Assembly: GCA_020860565.1 (NCBI GenBank)
Contig: JAJBUA010000067.1
Location: 1 to 64,000, forward strand
Direction of reading: 5' to 3'
Origin: Clostridiales bacterium
GTDB taxonomy: Bacteria; Bacillota; Clostridia; Lachnospirales; Lachnospiraceae
DNA: 64,000 nt
Each line of letters starts with the position of its first letter. The stretch's first letter is position 1. Below the pieces are notes generated by a model. It did not search any database and was not told the origin of the DNA. It saw only the letters and a program-made list of their open reading frames with translations. The position numbers were made by a program, and so were the translations under genes. Shown here in pieces: positions 8,103 through 16,728 of this stretch.

Positions 8103-9899
8103 TTACTCCCCGGTCACCGATTCGGAGATCTCGATGCCGAGCTCCTCCAGCTGCTTTGCATCTACCGGCGACGGCGCTTCTGTCATCAGACAGGATGCGT
8201 CCTTGACCTTCGGGAATGCAATTACTTCGCGGATGCTGTCGCAGCCGCCCATCAACATCGCCACACGGTCGAGGCCGTAGGCAAGACCCGCATGAGGCGG
8301 GACTCCGTACTTAAATGCCTCCAGCAGAAATCCGAACTGTTCCTGTGCTTTCTCCGGTGTAAAGCCCAATACTTCAAACATCTTGGACTGAATATCACTC
8401 TGATGGATACGAACGGAACCACCGCCAAGCTCCGTACCGTTCAGCACAATGTCATATGCTTTTGCACGGACAGCTCCCGGATCGGAGTCAATCAGGTGCC
8501 AGTCCTCATCCATCGGCATCGTAAACGGATGATGCATTGCCACAAATCGTCCCTGCTCTTCGGAATATTCCAGCAGCGGGAACTCCGTCACCCACAGGAA
8601 ACGGAAGTCATCTTTCTTAAGAAGGCCGAGCTGACCTGCGATCTCAACGCGCAGCGCGCCCAGTACATCCCAGACAACCTTATTCTTATCTGCCGCGAAC
8701 AGCAGCAGATCTCCAGGCTCTCCGTCCATGGCGGCAATCAGCGCCGTCATCTCTTCCTCGGTCATGAATTTGGCAAACGAAGATTTACGGGTACCATCCG
8801 GCTGGATCGCGATATAAGCCAGCCCCTTCGCTCCGTATCCCTTCGCAAACTCAACCAGCGCGTCGATCTTTTTGCGCGGCATCGCGCCCTGCCCCTTTGC
8901 GTTGATTCCCCGCACCGTACCGCCTGCCTCCAGCGCATTGTGGAACACGACAAACTTACTGTCTTTTACTACTTCGGAAACATTGGTAAGCTCCATGCCA
9001 AAACGGATATCCGGTTTATCGGAACCATAACGGTCCATCGCTTCCTGCCAGGTCATCCGCGGAATCGGCAGCGGTATCTCGATATTGAGAATTTCCTTAA
9101 ACAATTTATGAATCAGGCGTTCATTGACATCCAGTACATCATCCACATCCGCAAAGGAGAGCTCCATATCGATCTGGGTAAACTCCGGCTGACGGTCGGC
9201 TCTCAGATCCTCATCCCGATAGCATCTGGCAAGCTGGAAATAGCGGTCATATCCCGCGCACATCAGCAGCTGCTTGAACAGCTGCGGAGACTGCGGCAGT
9301 GCGTAAAAGGAGCCCGGATGTACACGGCTCGGCACCAGATAATCGCGGGCACCCTCCGGTGTACTCTTAATTAAAGTCGGAGTTTCGATCTCTAAAAATC
9401 CCTCCTCCGCAAGGAACTGGCGGGTCAGAACCGCAATCCGGCTGCGAAGCATCAGATTTCTCTGCAGGTCCGGACGGCGCAGGTCGAGGAAGCGGTATTT
9501 CAGGCGCAGTTCCTCCCTGGTCTTTGAGTTTTCTTCAATCGGGAACGGAGGCGTCTCCGACTCAGAGAGGATACGCAGGCTCTCGGCGCGCACCTCAATG
9601 GAACCGGTCGCCAGATTTTGATTGACCGCACCGGTACGGGCTTCTACCCGGCCGACGACGGCAATGACAAACTCACTGCGCAGCTTTTCCGCTTTTGCGA
9701 AGCCCTCCGGCCCGCAATCCTTTTCTTCAAAAATAATCTGCAGAATCCCGGAGCGGTCTCTCAGATCCACAAAGATAATCCCGCCCTTATTTCTGCTTTT
9801 CTGCACCCAGCCCATAACGGTCACTTTCCGGCCGATATCAGCGGTACCCAATTCCGTACACCGATGAGACCGTTTCAGGCCCAGCATTGACTCTGGCAT
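8103..9899 (-). CDS. aspS: Aspartyl-tRNA synthetase
   Basis: This 598-residue class II synthetase charges tRNA-Asp. An N-terminal OB-fold anticodon-binding domain (about 1-110; GWVQKSRNKGG) is followed by the class II core with motif 2 (YRDEDLRADRQPEFTQ) and motif 3 (GLAYGLDRVAMLM). The bacterial insertion (GAD) domain lies between the motifs (about 290-420), and the length is typical of the bacterial type. AAAGGAG lies 8 bases before the chosen ATG. It follows hisS by 14 bases. No tRNA-dependent amidotransferase genes are nearby, so discriminating versus non-discriminating activity cannot be told. Confidence 0.97.
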   Translation of the reverse strand: MPESMLGLKRSHRCTELGTADIGRKVTVMGWVQKSRNKGGIIFVDLRDRSGILQIIFEEKDCGPEGFAKAEKLRSEFVIAVVGRVEARTGAVNQNLATGSIEVRAESLRILSESETPPFPIEENSKTREELRLKYRFLDLRRPDLQRNLMLRSRIAVLTRQFLAEEGFLEIETPTLIKSTPEGARDYLVPSRVHPGSFYALPQSPQLFKQLLMCAGYDRYFQLARCYRDEDLRADRQPEFTQIDMELSFADVDDVLDVNERLIHKLFKEILNIEIPLPIPRMTWQEAMDRYGSDKPDIRFGMELTNVSEVVKDSKFVVFHNALEAGGTVRGINAKGQGAMPRKKIDALVEFAKGYGAKGLAYIAIQPDGTRKSSFAKFMTEEEMTALIAAMDGEPGDLLLFAADKNKVVWDVLGALRVEIAGQLGLLKKDDFRFLWVTEFPLLEYSEEQGRFVAMHHPFTMPMDEDWHLIDSDPGAVRAKAYDIVLNGTELGGGSVRIHQSDIQSKMFEVLGFTPEKAQEQFGFLLEAFKYGVPPHAGLAYGLDRVAMLMGGCDSIREVIAFPKVKDASCLMTEAPSPVDAKQLEELGIEISESVTGE

Positions 9900-9913
9900 A
9901 GTACTTCTCCTTT

Positions 9914-11176
9914 CTACTTTAACGCTTCCCGGTAAAATTCCACAAATTCCGTATAGCCGTCCTTTGACAGCTGGTCCTTCTGGAACTTTTTATTTTTATT
10001 CATCTGAGAAACCAGGATCTGGCATCCCGCTTTCCGTTCCTCCATCGCCTGCTTCATGATCGCAGTCAGACGTTCCTGATCCATCCCTTTTTCGATCAGA
10101 TAAGCTTTTCTCGGCGCCTGCTCCGCGTCGATGCCTCCCTGATCCATGAGGATCGTGATAATACGTTCAAAGCCGATGGAAAAGCCGCAGGCCGGTGTCT
10201 TCTGGCCGGTAAACTTGCCGATCATCTCGTCATAACGGCCGCCGCCGGCAACTGAACCGCCAAAACCTTCCATCGAAACCTCAAAAATCGTGCCCGTGTA
10301 ATAAGACATCCCGCGTACCAACGTCGGATCGAATTCCAGCTTAAACTCAGTCTCAGCTACTCCGGTCACGGTATCCATGATACCCGCAAGATTTTCCGTT
10401 ACTGTTTTCGGCAGCACACCGTCCAGTGTATCGCCAAGCACACGCACAGCCGCAACCGACGTGCCGGTATCTGCCAGCAGGCTGACATATTTCTCCACGC
10501 TGTCTGCCTCATAACCCAACTCCAGAAGCTCTGCCTTCACCCCGTCAGCGCCAATCTTGTCCATCTTGTCCAATGTGATAAAGACCTGATCCATCGATTC
10601 CTCCGGGAAACCGCTGTAGAGCGCCATTCCCTTTAAGATCCTGCGGTCATTAATCCGCACGGTAAATGCGTTTTTCGGACAGATCTTTGCCAGAGCCGTC
10701 GTCGTCGCCAGGATCAGTTCGATCTCCGCCATGCTCCCGGCCTCGCCGAGGATATCGATATCACACTGAGTAAACTGACGGAATCTCCCCTTCTGAGGAC
10801 GGTCCGCACGCCACACGCTGCCCATCTGCAGCGCCTTAAACGGCGACTGCAGCTGCGCTGCGTTATTAGCGTAATAACGCGAAAGCGGCAGGGTCAGATC
10901 ATACCGCAGTCCGCTGTCAGTAAGATCATTTTCTTCCTGTGCTGCTGCCAGGTTCAGCTTCTCACCCCGTTTTAAAATTTTAAATATCAGCTTTTCATTA
11001 TCTCCGCCCTGCTTGCTGGTCAGATTTTCAATATGCTCCACACAGGGAGTTTCAATCTGAGTAAATCCAAAGCTCTGATAGGTCTCCCGGATCTGGTTCA
11101 TCACATATTCGCGAACCCTCATCTCTGCCGGGAGCACATCCCGCATACCGGTCACAGGTTTCTTTTTCAATGCCAT
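9914..11176 (-). CDS. hisS: Histidyl-tRNA synthetase
   Basis: This 420-residue class II synthetase charges tRNA-His. Motif 1, motif 2 (GSVWRADRPQKGRFRQFTQCD), the His-specific RGMSYYTGTIFE loop and motif 3 (ACGFSIGFERI) are present, and a C-terminal anticodon-binding domain ends the protein. Some HisZ regulatory paralogues resemble it, but the intact motifs and the anticodon domain support a true synthetase. A GGAGA site precedes the ATG. It lies just upstream of aspS, an arrangement common in clostridia. Confidence 0.96.
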   Translation of the reverse strand: MALKKKPVTGMRDVLPAEMRVREYVMNQIRETYQSFGFTQIETPCVEHIENLTSKQGGDNEKLIFKILKRGEKLNLAAAQEENDLTDSGLRYDLTLPLSRYYANNAAQLQSPFKALQMGSVWRADRPQKGRFRQFTQCDIDILGEAGSMAEIELILATTTALAKICPKNAFTVRINDRRILKGMALYSGFPEESMDQVFITLDKMDKIGADGVKAELLELGYEADSVEKYVSLLADTGTSVAAVRVLGDTLDGVLPKTVTENLAGIMDTVTGVAETEFKLEFDPTLVRGMSYYTGTIFEVSMEGFGGSVAGGGRYDEMIGKFTGQKTPACGFSIGFERIITILMDQGGIDAEQAPRKAYLIEKGMDQERLTAIMKQAMEERKAGCQILVSQMNKNKKFQKDQLSKDGYTEFVEFYREALK

Positions 11177-11410
11177 GATTCTCGATTCTCCATTATTTTA
11201 CTATGAAAGTGTTGCCAAGCGGCTGGACGGACTGCGTGTTTACACGCAAGGACGTACAGACATTTGGCAACCAAGCCAGTATGAGCAAGTAGCACGATAG
11301 TGCGAATTGCGAATTCTGGCAGCGATTGCGGGAGCGCATAAGCGCGGAGCAACCGACTTTCATGCTCAAAGATACCACGAATTCCCACAAATATCAAGCC
11401 TGCGACAGCT
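11177..11410. repeat. Intergenic structured element between hemZ and hisS
   Basis: The 234 bases hold no convincing gene. An imperfect inverted repeat frames positions 11203-11363: ATGAAAGTGTTGCC on the left against the reverse complement of GCAACCGACTTTCAT on the right. Inside are a small palindrome (GCGTGTTTACACGC) and a GCGCATAAGCGC hairpin. This resembles a small non-autonomous palindromic element or a folded mRNA leader for hisS. No target duplication could be recognised. Confidence 0.35.
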
Positions 11411-12835
11411 TTACAGCAGACTCTCTTTTCTCGCGATCATCTCATCGATCCGCGCGATATACTGCTCCACATTCTTGACATTTTCCACCCGCTCGATCCG
11501 GCTCTCATCCGCGAATACCCGTTTCGTCGAGGTTCCCGCTCCGCAGCCGATGATCGTCTGGCGTTCTTCCATGATCAGAATGTTATACAGACAGGCCTTC
11601 CCCGGCGCCGCATAACCGACATTTTCAAAATTGCCGGCCATATTTTTCTGCCGGTACAGATAATAAGGCTCCAAACCCATCCCGCGCGCGTAAGCAGCGG
11701 TCAGATCGATCATTTCCTGAGTATTGGTGATCTTCAGATCCCGGTACACCTCTTTCATCGTGTTCAGACGGGCTGCGCGCTTGATGGCAAGCGAATGCAC
11801 CGTGACACTGTCCGGGGCAAGCCCGCGGATCTGCTCCATCGTATCCCGCAGATCATCCAGATCTTCCTCCGGCAGGCCGCAGATCAAGTCCATATTAATA
11901 TTATCAAAGCCCAGGCTTCTGGCCAGGCGGAATTTGTCCTTTACTTCCTGTACCGTATGTCTGCGCCCGATCAAATCCAGCGTTTCCTGCTTCATCGTCT
12001 GCGGATTGATCGAAATCCGCGTGACTCCATACTTTTGCAGCACACGCAGTTTTTCCTCCGTAATACTGTCCGGACGCCCCGCCTCTACGGTAAATTCCCG
12101 CACAGACGTAAAATCAAACGTTTCCCGCACCTTTGCCAGCAGCCGCTCCAGATCCTCCGCAGACAGAGATGTCGGCGTCCCGCCGCCAAAATAAACCGTA
12201 TTCAACGTACAGCCTCGTTTCTTTGCCGCGACATAATCCAGTTCCCGAAACAGAGCTGTGAAATAATCACCGATCTTATCCTTCCAGCGGCTGATCGGAT
12301 AGGAGGTAAATGAACAGTATAAACAGGTCGTCGGACAGAAAGGAATCCCCACATAGAGACTGTACCCATCCTTATAATCAATCGAAGAGAGAAGCTCCCG
12401 TTCGCGGCAGGCAATCTCTACGCTGAGCGCCGCCTTTTCATCGCTGCACTCATAACACTCCTTCATATGCCGGAAAATTGTCTCACGGTCCCAGCCTTCT
12501 TCCAGCTTTGTCATCGCGATCTTGGTCGGCCGGATCCCCGTCAGGCTCCCCCAGGGCAAGGTCCCTGCGGTACGCGCAGTCAGCATCTCATAAAATCTCC
12601 GTTTGATACGGTTTTTCGTCTCGACACGCTGACCCGGAACCGCTTCGATGGTTACCGGCTCTTCCCCGCAAAAGCCCAGCCGCAATACACTCCTGTCCTC
12701 ATTCCAGACGCCCTCGACAGCAAAATCCATCTCCGGTTCTGCCTCATGGCAAAATGTCTGCCCCGGGTAAAAAGCCATCAGAAGCTCCCGGATATCCTGT
12801 TCAAAGCGCTCATCATTTAATAAAATCCCTATCAT
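11411..12835 (-). CDS. hemZ: Oxygen-independent coproporphyrinogen dehydrogenase, HemZ type
   Basis: A radical-SAM enzyme of 474 residues, assigned to the HemZ branch of coproporphyrinogen III oxidases. The CX3CX2C cluster motif reads FCPTTCLYCSF near residue 170. It is followed by YFGGGTPT and the conserved SINPQTM and NMDLICGLPEE segments. The N-terminal extension of about 160 residues is characteristic of HemZ as opposed to HemN/HemW. The start was set at the ATG at 12835, where AGGTG lies upstream; a GTG at 12844 is possible. It lies between an MBL hydrolase and hisS, the standard clostridial order. Actual haem synthesis is not proven, since many gut clostridia lack the complete pathway. 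Confidence 0.9.
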   Translation of the reverse strand: MIGILLNDERFEQDIRELLMAFYPGQTFCHEAEPEMDFAVEGVWNEDRSVLRLGFCGEEPVTIEAVPGQRVETKNRIKRRFYEMLTARTAGTLPWGSLTGIRPTKIAMTKLEEGWDRETIFRHMKECYECSDEKAALSVEIACRERELLSSIDYKDGYSLYVGIPFCPTTCLYCSFTSYPISRWKDKIGDYFTALFRELDYVAAKKRGCTLNTVYFGGGTPTSLSAEDLERLLAKVRETFDFTSVREFTVEAGRPDSITEEKLRVLQKYGVTRISINPQTMKQETLDLIGRRHTVQEVKDKFRLARSLGFDNINMDLICGLPEEDLDDLRDTMEQIRGLAPDSVTVHSLAIKRAARLNTMKEVYRDLKITNTQEMIDLTAAYARGMGLEPYYLYRQKNMAGNFENVGYAAPGKACLYNILIMEERQTIIGCGAGTSTKRVFADESRIERVENVKNVEQYIARIDEMIARKESLL

Positions 12836-12860
12836 CAATCGCACCTGTCGCTGTCAGTCT

Positions 12861-13517
12861 TTATCTTCTGCCGCGGCCATAGTAAACCGCGACCGGATTG
12901 TATTTCTTTTCATATTTGATTACTGTCGGATCCCCGTGTCCCGGATAAACCATCGTGTCCTCCGGCAATACCAGCAGACGATCGCGGATCGAACGCACAA
13001 TCTCCGCTGAACTTCCGGTCGGGAAATCGGTTCGTCCCAGACTTCCCTCAAACAGAGTGTCTCCGCTGAGAAGGATCTCCTCCGATTCAATATAATAACA
13101 GACAGAGCCTGCCGTATGTCCCGGCGTCTCCAGCACCTTCCAGTCAAAACCGATCAGCGAAATCACCTCATTGTCGCGCACCGGATGATCTGCCCGGATG
13201 CTGACCTGCTTCATCCCCTGATATCCCGTAAGGTTGAGCGCCGGATCCAGCAGCATCTTTTCTTCCTTCCATCCTGCCCAGACCTCGCAGCCATACAGCC
13301 TCTTCACATCTTCAACCGCCATAATATGGTCAAAATGACCATGCGTAAGGAGAATCGCCTCCGGTCTGAGAGCAAGCTCCTCACATTTTCTGCGGATCCG
13401 CTCCGCCTCATCCGCCGGGTCTACAATCACCGCCCGTTTCGTCTGGTTATGATACAGGACATAACAATTGGTGCTGACTGCTCCCAGCACCAATGTTTGT
13501 ATTCGCAAATCACTCAT
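12861..13517 (-). CDS. MBL-fold metallo-hydrolase (glyoxalase II-like)
   Basis: This 218-residue metallo-beta-lactamase-fold protein has the metal motif LTHGHFDHI, a second His in ETPGHTAGS, the Asp in LSGDTLF and a last His in VYPGHGDPT. It belongs to the short glyoxalase II-like hydrolases (YcbL/YqgX type). The substrate is unknown and may be a thioester such as a glutathione-independent thiol adduct. The start at 13517 was chosen because AGGAAG precedes it; the frame could extend to 13556 without a better site. It sits between relA and hemZ in the conserved clostridial block. Confidence 0.88.
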   Translation of the reverse strand: MSDLRIQTLVLGAVSTNCYVLYHNQTKRAVIVDPADEAERIRRKCEELALRPEAILLTHGHFDHIMAVEDVKRLYGCEVWAGWKEEKMLLDPALNLTGYQGMKQVSIRADHPVRDNEVISLIGFDWKVLETPGHTAGSVCYYIESEEILLSGDTLFEGSLGRTDFPTGSSAEIVRSIRDRLLVLPEDTMVYPGHGDPTVIKYEKKYNPVAVYYGRGRR

Positions 13518-13562
13518 CGCTCTTCCTTTCCGCTGCTTTGTCATCTGACGCAGCATCCGGTT

Positions 13563-15842
13563 TCAGCCTACCGTCCGTCCGATATCCAGCACACCCTCAA
13601 TCTGGCGCAGCTTCTCTGTCAGCTGAGCAAGCTCCTCTTTGCCGTGAATATCAAAGGTCATGACGATCGTCGCCTTCCCCTGTTTATTGGTCCGCACGTT
13701 CAGAGACGTAATATCGATCTGGCGTTCCGTAAACACTTTGGAGATGTCCACAAACATGCCAATCCGGTTATTCGCATAGATCTGAATCTCTGTCGAATAA
13801 CGTTCTCCCGATGCGTCGCCTTCCGTCTTGGACCACTCCGCGTCAATCAAGCGCACTCTCTCATCCTCAGGCAGGTTGATGATATTGATACAGTCTGTAC
13901 GATGGATCGACACGCCGCGCCCACGCGTGATAAAACCGACAATCTCGTCCCCTGGAACCGGACTGCAGCACCGCGAAAAACGGACAGCCACATCATGAAT
14001 GCCCTTTACTACGATTCCACTCTTTGATTTCTTTGCAGCCGGCGCCTTGCTGGACATATTTTCCAGCTCATCCAGCACCTTTTTGTCCGTAACATCTTTC
14101 TTTTGCTTTTTCTTTAATTCCTCCTGCATCTTGTTGATGACCTGGCCCTCTTTGAGGCCGCCATGCCCCACAGATGCAAGCACAGAATCCCAGTCGCGAA
14201 ACGCATAGCGCGTCATCACCTTCTCCTGGAATTCAGGTTTATTTAATTCGGCAAAGTTGATGCCTTTGGCCTTGCAGTAGCGGTCAATCATCTCTTTGCC
14301 CTTGATGATGTTGTCTTCCTTTAATTCATTCTTGAACCACTGGTTGATCTTATTTCTCGCCTGCGTCGACTTGACCAGACTCAGCCAGTCGCGGCTCGGG
14401 CCCTTGGAGTTCTGCGAGGTAATGATCTCTACCCGGTCGCCGTTCTGGATCACATAATCGATATTGACCAGCTTACCGTTGACGCGAGCCCCCACCATCT
14501 TATTGCCCACCGCGCTGTGCACCGCGTAGGCAAAATCAATCGGCGTGGAACCGCTCGGCAGGTTTTTGACATCCCCGGTCGGCGTAAAACAGTAAACCGT
14601 ATCCGAGAAAAGATTCAGGTCGTTTTTAATCAGACTTAAGAATTCTTTGCTGTCGGAGGAGTCGTTCTGCCACTCCAGGATCTGGCGCAGCCACGACATC
14701 TTTGCCGCCTCGTCTCCCGCGGCGATCTTGCCGCTCCCGCTCTCTTTATATTTCCAGTGCGCGGCGATACCATATTCCGCAGTCCGATGCATCTCGTATG
14801 TGCGGATCTGGATCTCAAACGGCTGTCCGTTTGTCCCGATCAGCGTTGTATGCAGAGATTGATACATATTGGGCTTGGGCATCGCGATATAATCCTTGAA
14901 ACGGCCCGGAATCGGCTTATACATCTCATGAATCACACCCAGCGCCGCGTAGCAGTCCATCACTGTGTCTACGATAATGCGCACGGCAAACAGGTCATAG
15001 ATCTGATCCAGAGTCTTATCCTGATTGACCATCTTGCGGTAGATACTGAAAAAGTGTTTTACCCGGCCGTCCACTTTTGCCTTAATGCCGGCCTCCTTCA
15101 TATGCTCGTTTACTTCATTGACAATATCCTGCACAAAAGATTCGCGTGCGCTTTTCGTCAGCGTGATCTTTTCCGATAATTCCTGATAAACATCCGGATG
15201 CAGATATTTTAAGGTCAGGTCGTCCAGTTCCACCTTGATCTTGGAAATACCCAGACGGTCCGCGATCGGCGCGTAGATATCCAGCGTTTCTCTCGCTTTA
15301 TCTCTCTGCTTTGCCGGGGGCATGTACTGGAGCGTACGCATATTATGCAGACGGTCAGCCAGCTTTACGATAACCACACGGATATCCTTTGACATGGCGA
15401 GGAACATCTTGCGCAGGTTTTCCGCCTGGATCTCCACCTTGTCCATGGACCAGGACAGCTGCGTCAGCTTAGTGACACCATCCACCAGCAGGGCGACCTC
15501 GGAACCGAAGATCTTCGTCAGTTCGTCCAGCGACATGGATGTGTCTTCCACGACATCGTGAAGAATGCCCGCCATAATCGTCTCTTTATCCATCTCCAGA
15601 TCCGCCAGGATAATCGCGACACAAAGCGGATGGATAATATACGGCTCGCCCGACTTACGCCGCTGATCCTTATGTGCGTCCCTCGCCACCTGATATGCTT
15701 TCTCGATCATGGAAATATCATCCGAAGGATGGTACTGGCGGATCTTATCGATCAGCTCCTGGTACAACACCTCCGGCCTGGTAAAATCATCCGGTTTTTC
15801 CAGATCGCTATCCATTTTTTTCTCTGTTGTCTCATCTATCAT
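13563..15842 (-). CDS. relA: Bifunctional (p)ppGpp synthetase/hydrolase
   Basis: This 759-residue Rel protein controls the stringent response by making and degrading (p)ppGpp. The N-terminal HD hydrolase domain keeps HPLCVA and GILHDVVEDT, so hydrolase activity is expected. The synthetase domain (about 200-370) carries RFKDYIAMPKPNMYQSLHT. TGS (CFTPTGDVKNLPSGST), a helical/zinc-finger-like region with RCCSPVPGDEIVG, and a C-terminal ACT domain (about 685-759) follow. It is a full-length long RSH protein. A weak AAAGGTGG site lies upstream of the ATG. It heads the relA - MBL - hemZ - hisS - aspS block. Confidence 0.95.
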   Translation of the reverse strand: MIDETTEKKMDSDLEKPDDFTRPEVLYQELIDKIRQYHPSDDISMIEKAYQVARDAHKDQRRKSGEPYIIHPLCVAIILADLEMDKETIMAGILHDVVEDTSMSLDELTKIFGSEVALLVDGVTKLTQLSWSMDKVEIQAENLRKMFLAMSKDIRVVIVKLADRLHNMRTLQYMPPAKQRDKARETLDIYAPIADRLGISKIKVELDDLTLKYLHPDVYQELSEKITLTKSARESFVQDIVNEVNEHMKEAGIKAKVDGRVKHFFSIYRKMVNQDKTLDQIYDLFAVRIIVDTVMDCYAALGVIHEMYKPIPGRFKDYIAMPKPNMYQSLHTTLIGTNGQPFEIQIRTYEMHRTAEYGIAAHWKYKESGSGKIAAGDEAAKMSWLRQILEWQNDSSDSKEFLSLIKNDLNLFSDTVYCFTPTGDVKNLPSGSTPIDFAYAVHSAVGNKMVGARVNGKLVNIDYVIQNGDRVEIITSQNSKGPSRDWLSLVKSTQARNKINQWFKNELKEDNIIKGKEMIDRYCKAKGINFAELNKPEFQEKVMTRYAFRDWDSVLASVGHGGLKEGQVINKMQEELKKKQKKDVTDKKVLDELENMSSKAPAAKKSKSGIVVKGIHDVAVRFSRCCSPVPGDEIVGFITRGRGVSIHRTDCINIINLPEDERVRLIDAEWSKTEGDASGERYSTEIQIYANNRIGMFVDISKVFTERQIDITSLNVRTNKQGKATIVMTFDIHGKEELAQLTEKLRQIEGVLDIGRTVG

Positions 15843-15884
15843 AAATCATGCCACCTTTACTACGCAAACATTTCTCAGAGCAAA

Positions 15885-15905
15885 GAATTTCGCAAAGCGA
15901 AATTC
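15885..15905. repeat. Perfect hairpin between cbiC and relA
   Basis: GAATTTCGC at 15885-15893 pairs with GCGAAATTC at 15897-15905 around an AAA loop. Wider flanks (CTACG near 15869 and CGTAG near 15911) pair as well, giving a longer cruciform. It lies in the relA leader and could end cobalamin-cluster transcripts, although no proper U run follows. Confidence 0.55.
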
Positions 15906-15972
15906 TCCGTCGTAGTGGACAGTTAAGACTGATTATAAATATTTTTGTCATAAATTGCAAGTCTATCTTCAT

Positions 15973-16614
15973 TTACCTGCGATTCACACACAGATACATC
16001 AGTGCGTTGCAGATCGCAGCGGCAATATTACTGCCTCCTTTTCGCCCCCGGGCGACGATGCAGGGAACGCCGGAACGGATGATCGCCTCCTTGGATTCGA
16101 CTACATTGACAAAGCCGACCGGGACGCCGATGACGATCTCCGGGCGGATCTTCCCTTCGTCCATCAGTTCATCCAGGCGAACCAGCGCGGTCGGTGCGTT
16201 TCCGGATGCGATGATCAGCGGACCAGACAGTGTAGCCGCGCGTTCCATGCTGACCGCGGCGCGGGTGATGCCGCGTTCTTTCGCTTCCACGGCGACATCC
16301 GGATCGGCCATGAAGCAGCGAACCTCTCCGTTTAAAGCTGCAAGCGCCCGTTTATTGATCCCCGCCGCAGCCATATTGGTATCCGTGACGATCGTAAACC
16401 CGCCCTTTCTCAGGACCTGCAGTGCCCGCTCTACCGAACCCGGAGCGAAATACAGATTTTTCGCATAATCAAAATCCGCGGAGGTATGAATACAGCGCCG
16501 GACGACCTGCCGTTCCTCCAAAGACCAGGATCCTCGCGGCATCTCCTGCTCGATCAGTTCCATACTCCGCGCTTCAATCTCATCGGGTTTCACCCATGTC
16601 ATATGATGATCCAT
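15973..16614 (-). CDS. cbiC: Precorrin-8X / cobalt-precorrin-8 methylmutase
   Basis: This 213-residue protein moves the C11 methyl to C12, giving (cobalt-)hydrogenobyrinate. The family motif with the catalytic His is seen in CIHTSADFDYAKN, and the binding-site segment VSMERAATLSGPLIIASGNAPTAL is largely intact. VGVPVGFVNVVESKE is also conserved. The length is normal. AGGAGAAG lies 6 bases before the ATG. It is the last gene of the minus-strand cobalamin cluster, 114 bases after the CbiF-CbiP fusion. In this anaerobic pathway the substrate should be the cobalt form. Confidence 0.93.
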   Translation of the reverse strand: MDHHMTWVKPDEIEARSMELIEQEMPRGSWSLEERQVVRRCIHTSADFDYAKNLYFAPGSVERALQVLRKGGFTIVTDTNMAAAGINKRALAALNGEVRCFMADPDVAVEAKERGITRAAVSMERAATLSGPLIIASGNAPTALVRLDELMDEGKIRPEIVIGVPVGFVNVVESKEAIIRSGVPCIVARGRKGGSNIAAAICNALMYLCVNRR

Positions 16615-16728
16615 CTGAACTTCTCCTAATCCGGTTAATTTGAAATGCTAATTTCACTGTCTTTCCGTAAATTTCCTTCTGAACCAGCCGGAGTAGAAAT
16701 TTTTCTTTCTGCTACCGCCACTAATAAC

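Noticed and set aside
7995-9374. Long plus-strand open frame (459 codons) opposite aspS
   Set aside because: It lies antisense to a perfectly conserved synthetase, has no ribosome site, and its composition (many His, Arg and Cys) is that of a shadow frame.
11167-11397. Minus-strand 76-codon frame overlapping the hisS start
   Set aside because: No ribosome site, overlaps the inverted-repeat element, and has no family resemblance.
13116-14027. Plus-strand open frame of 303 codons
   Set aside because: It spans the MBL and relA genes in antisense with no ribosome site or recognisable motif.
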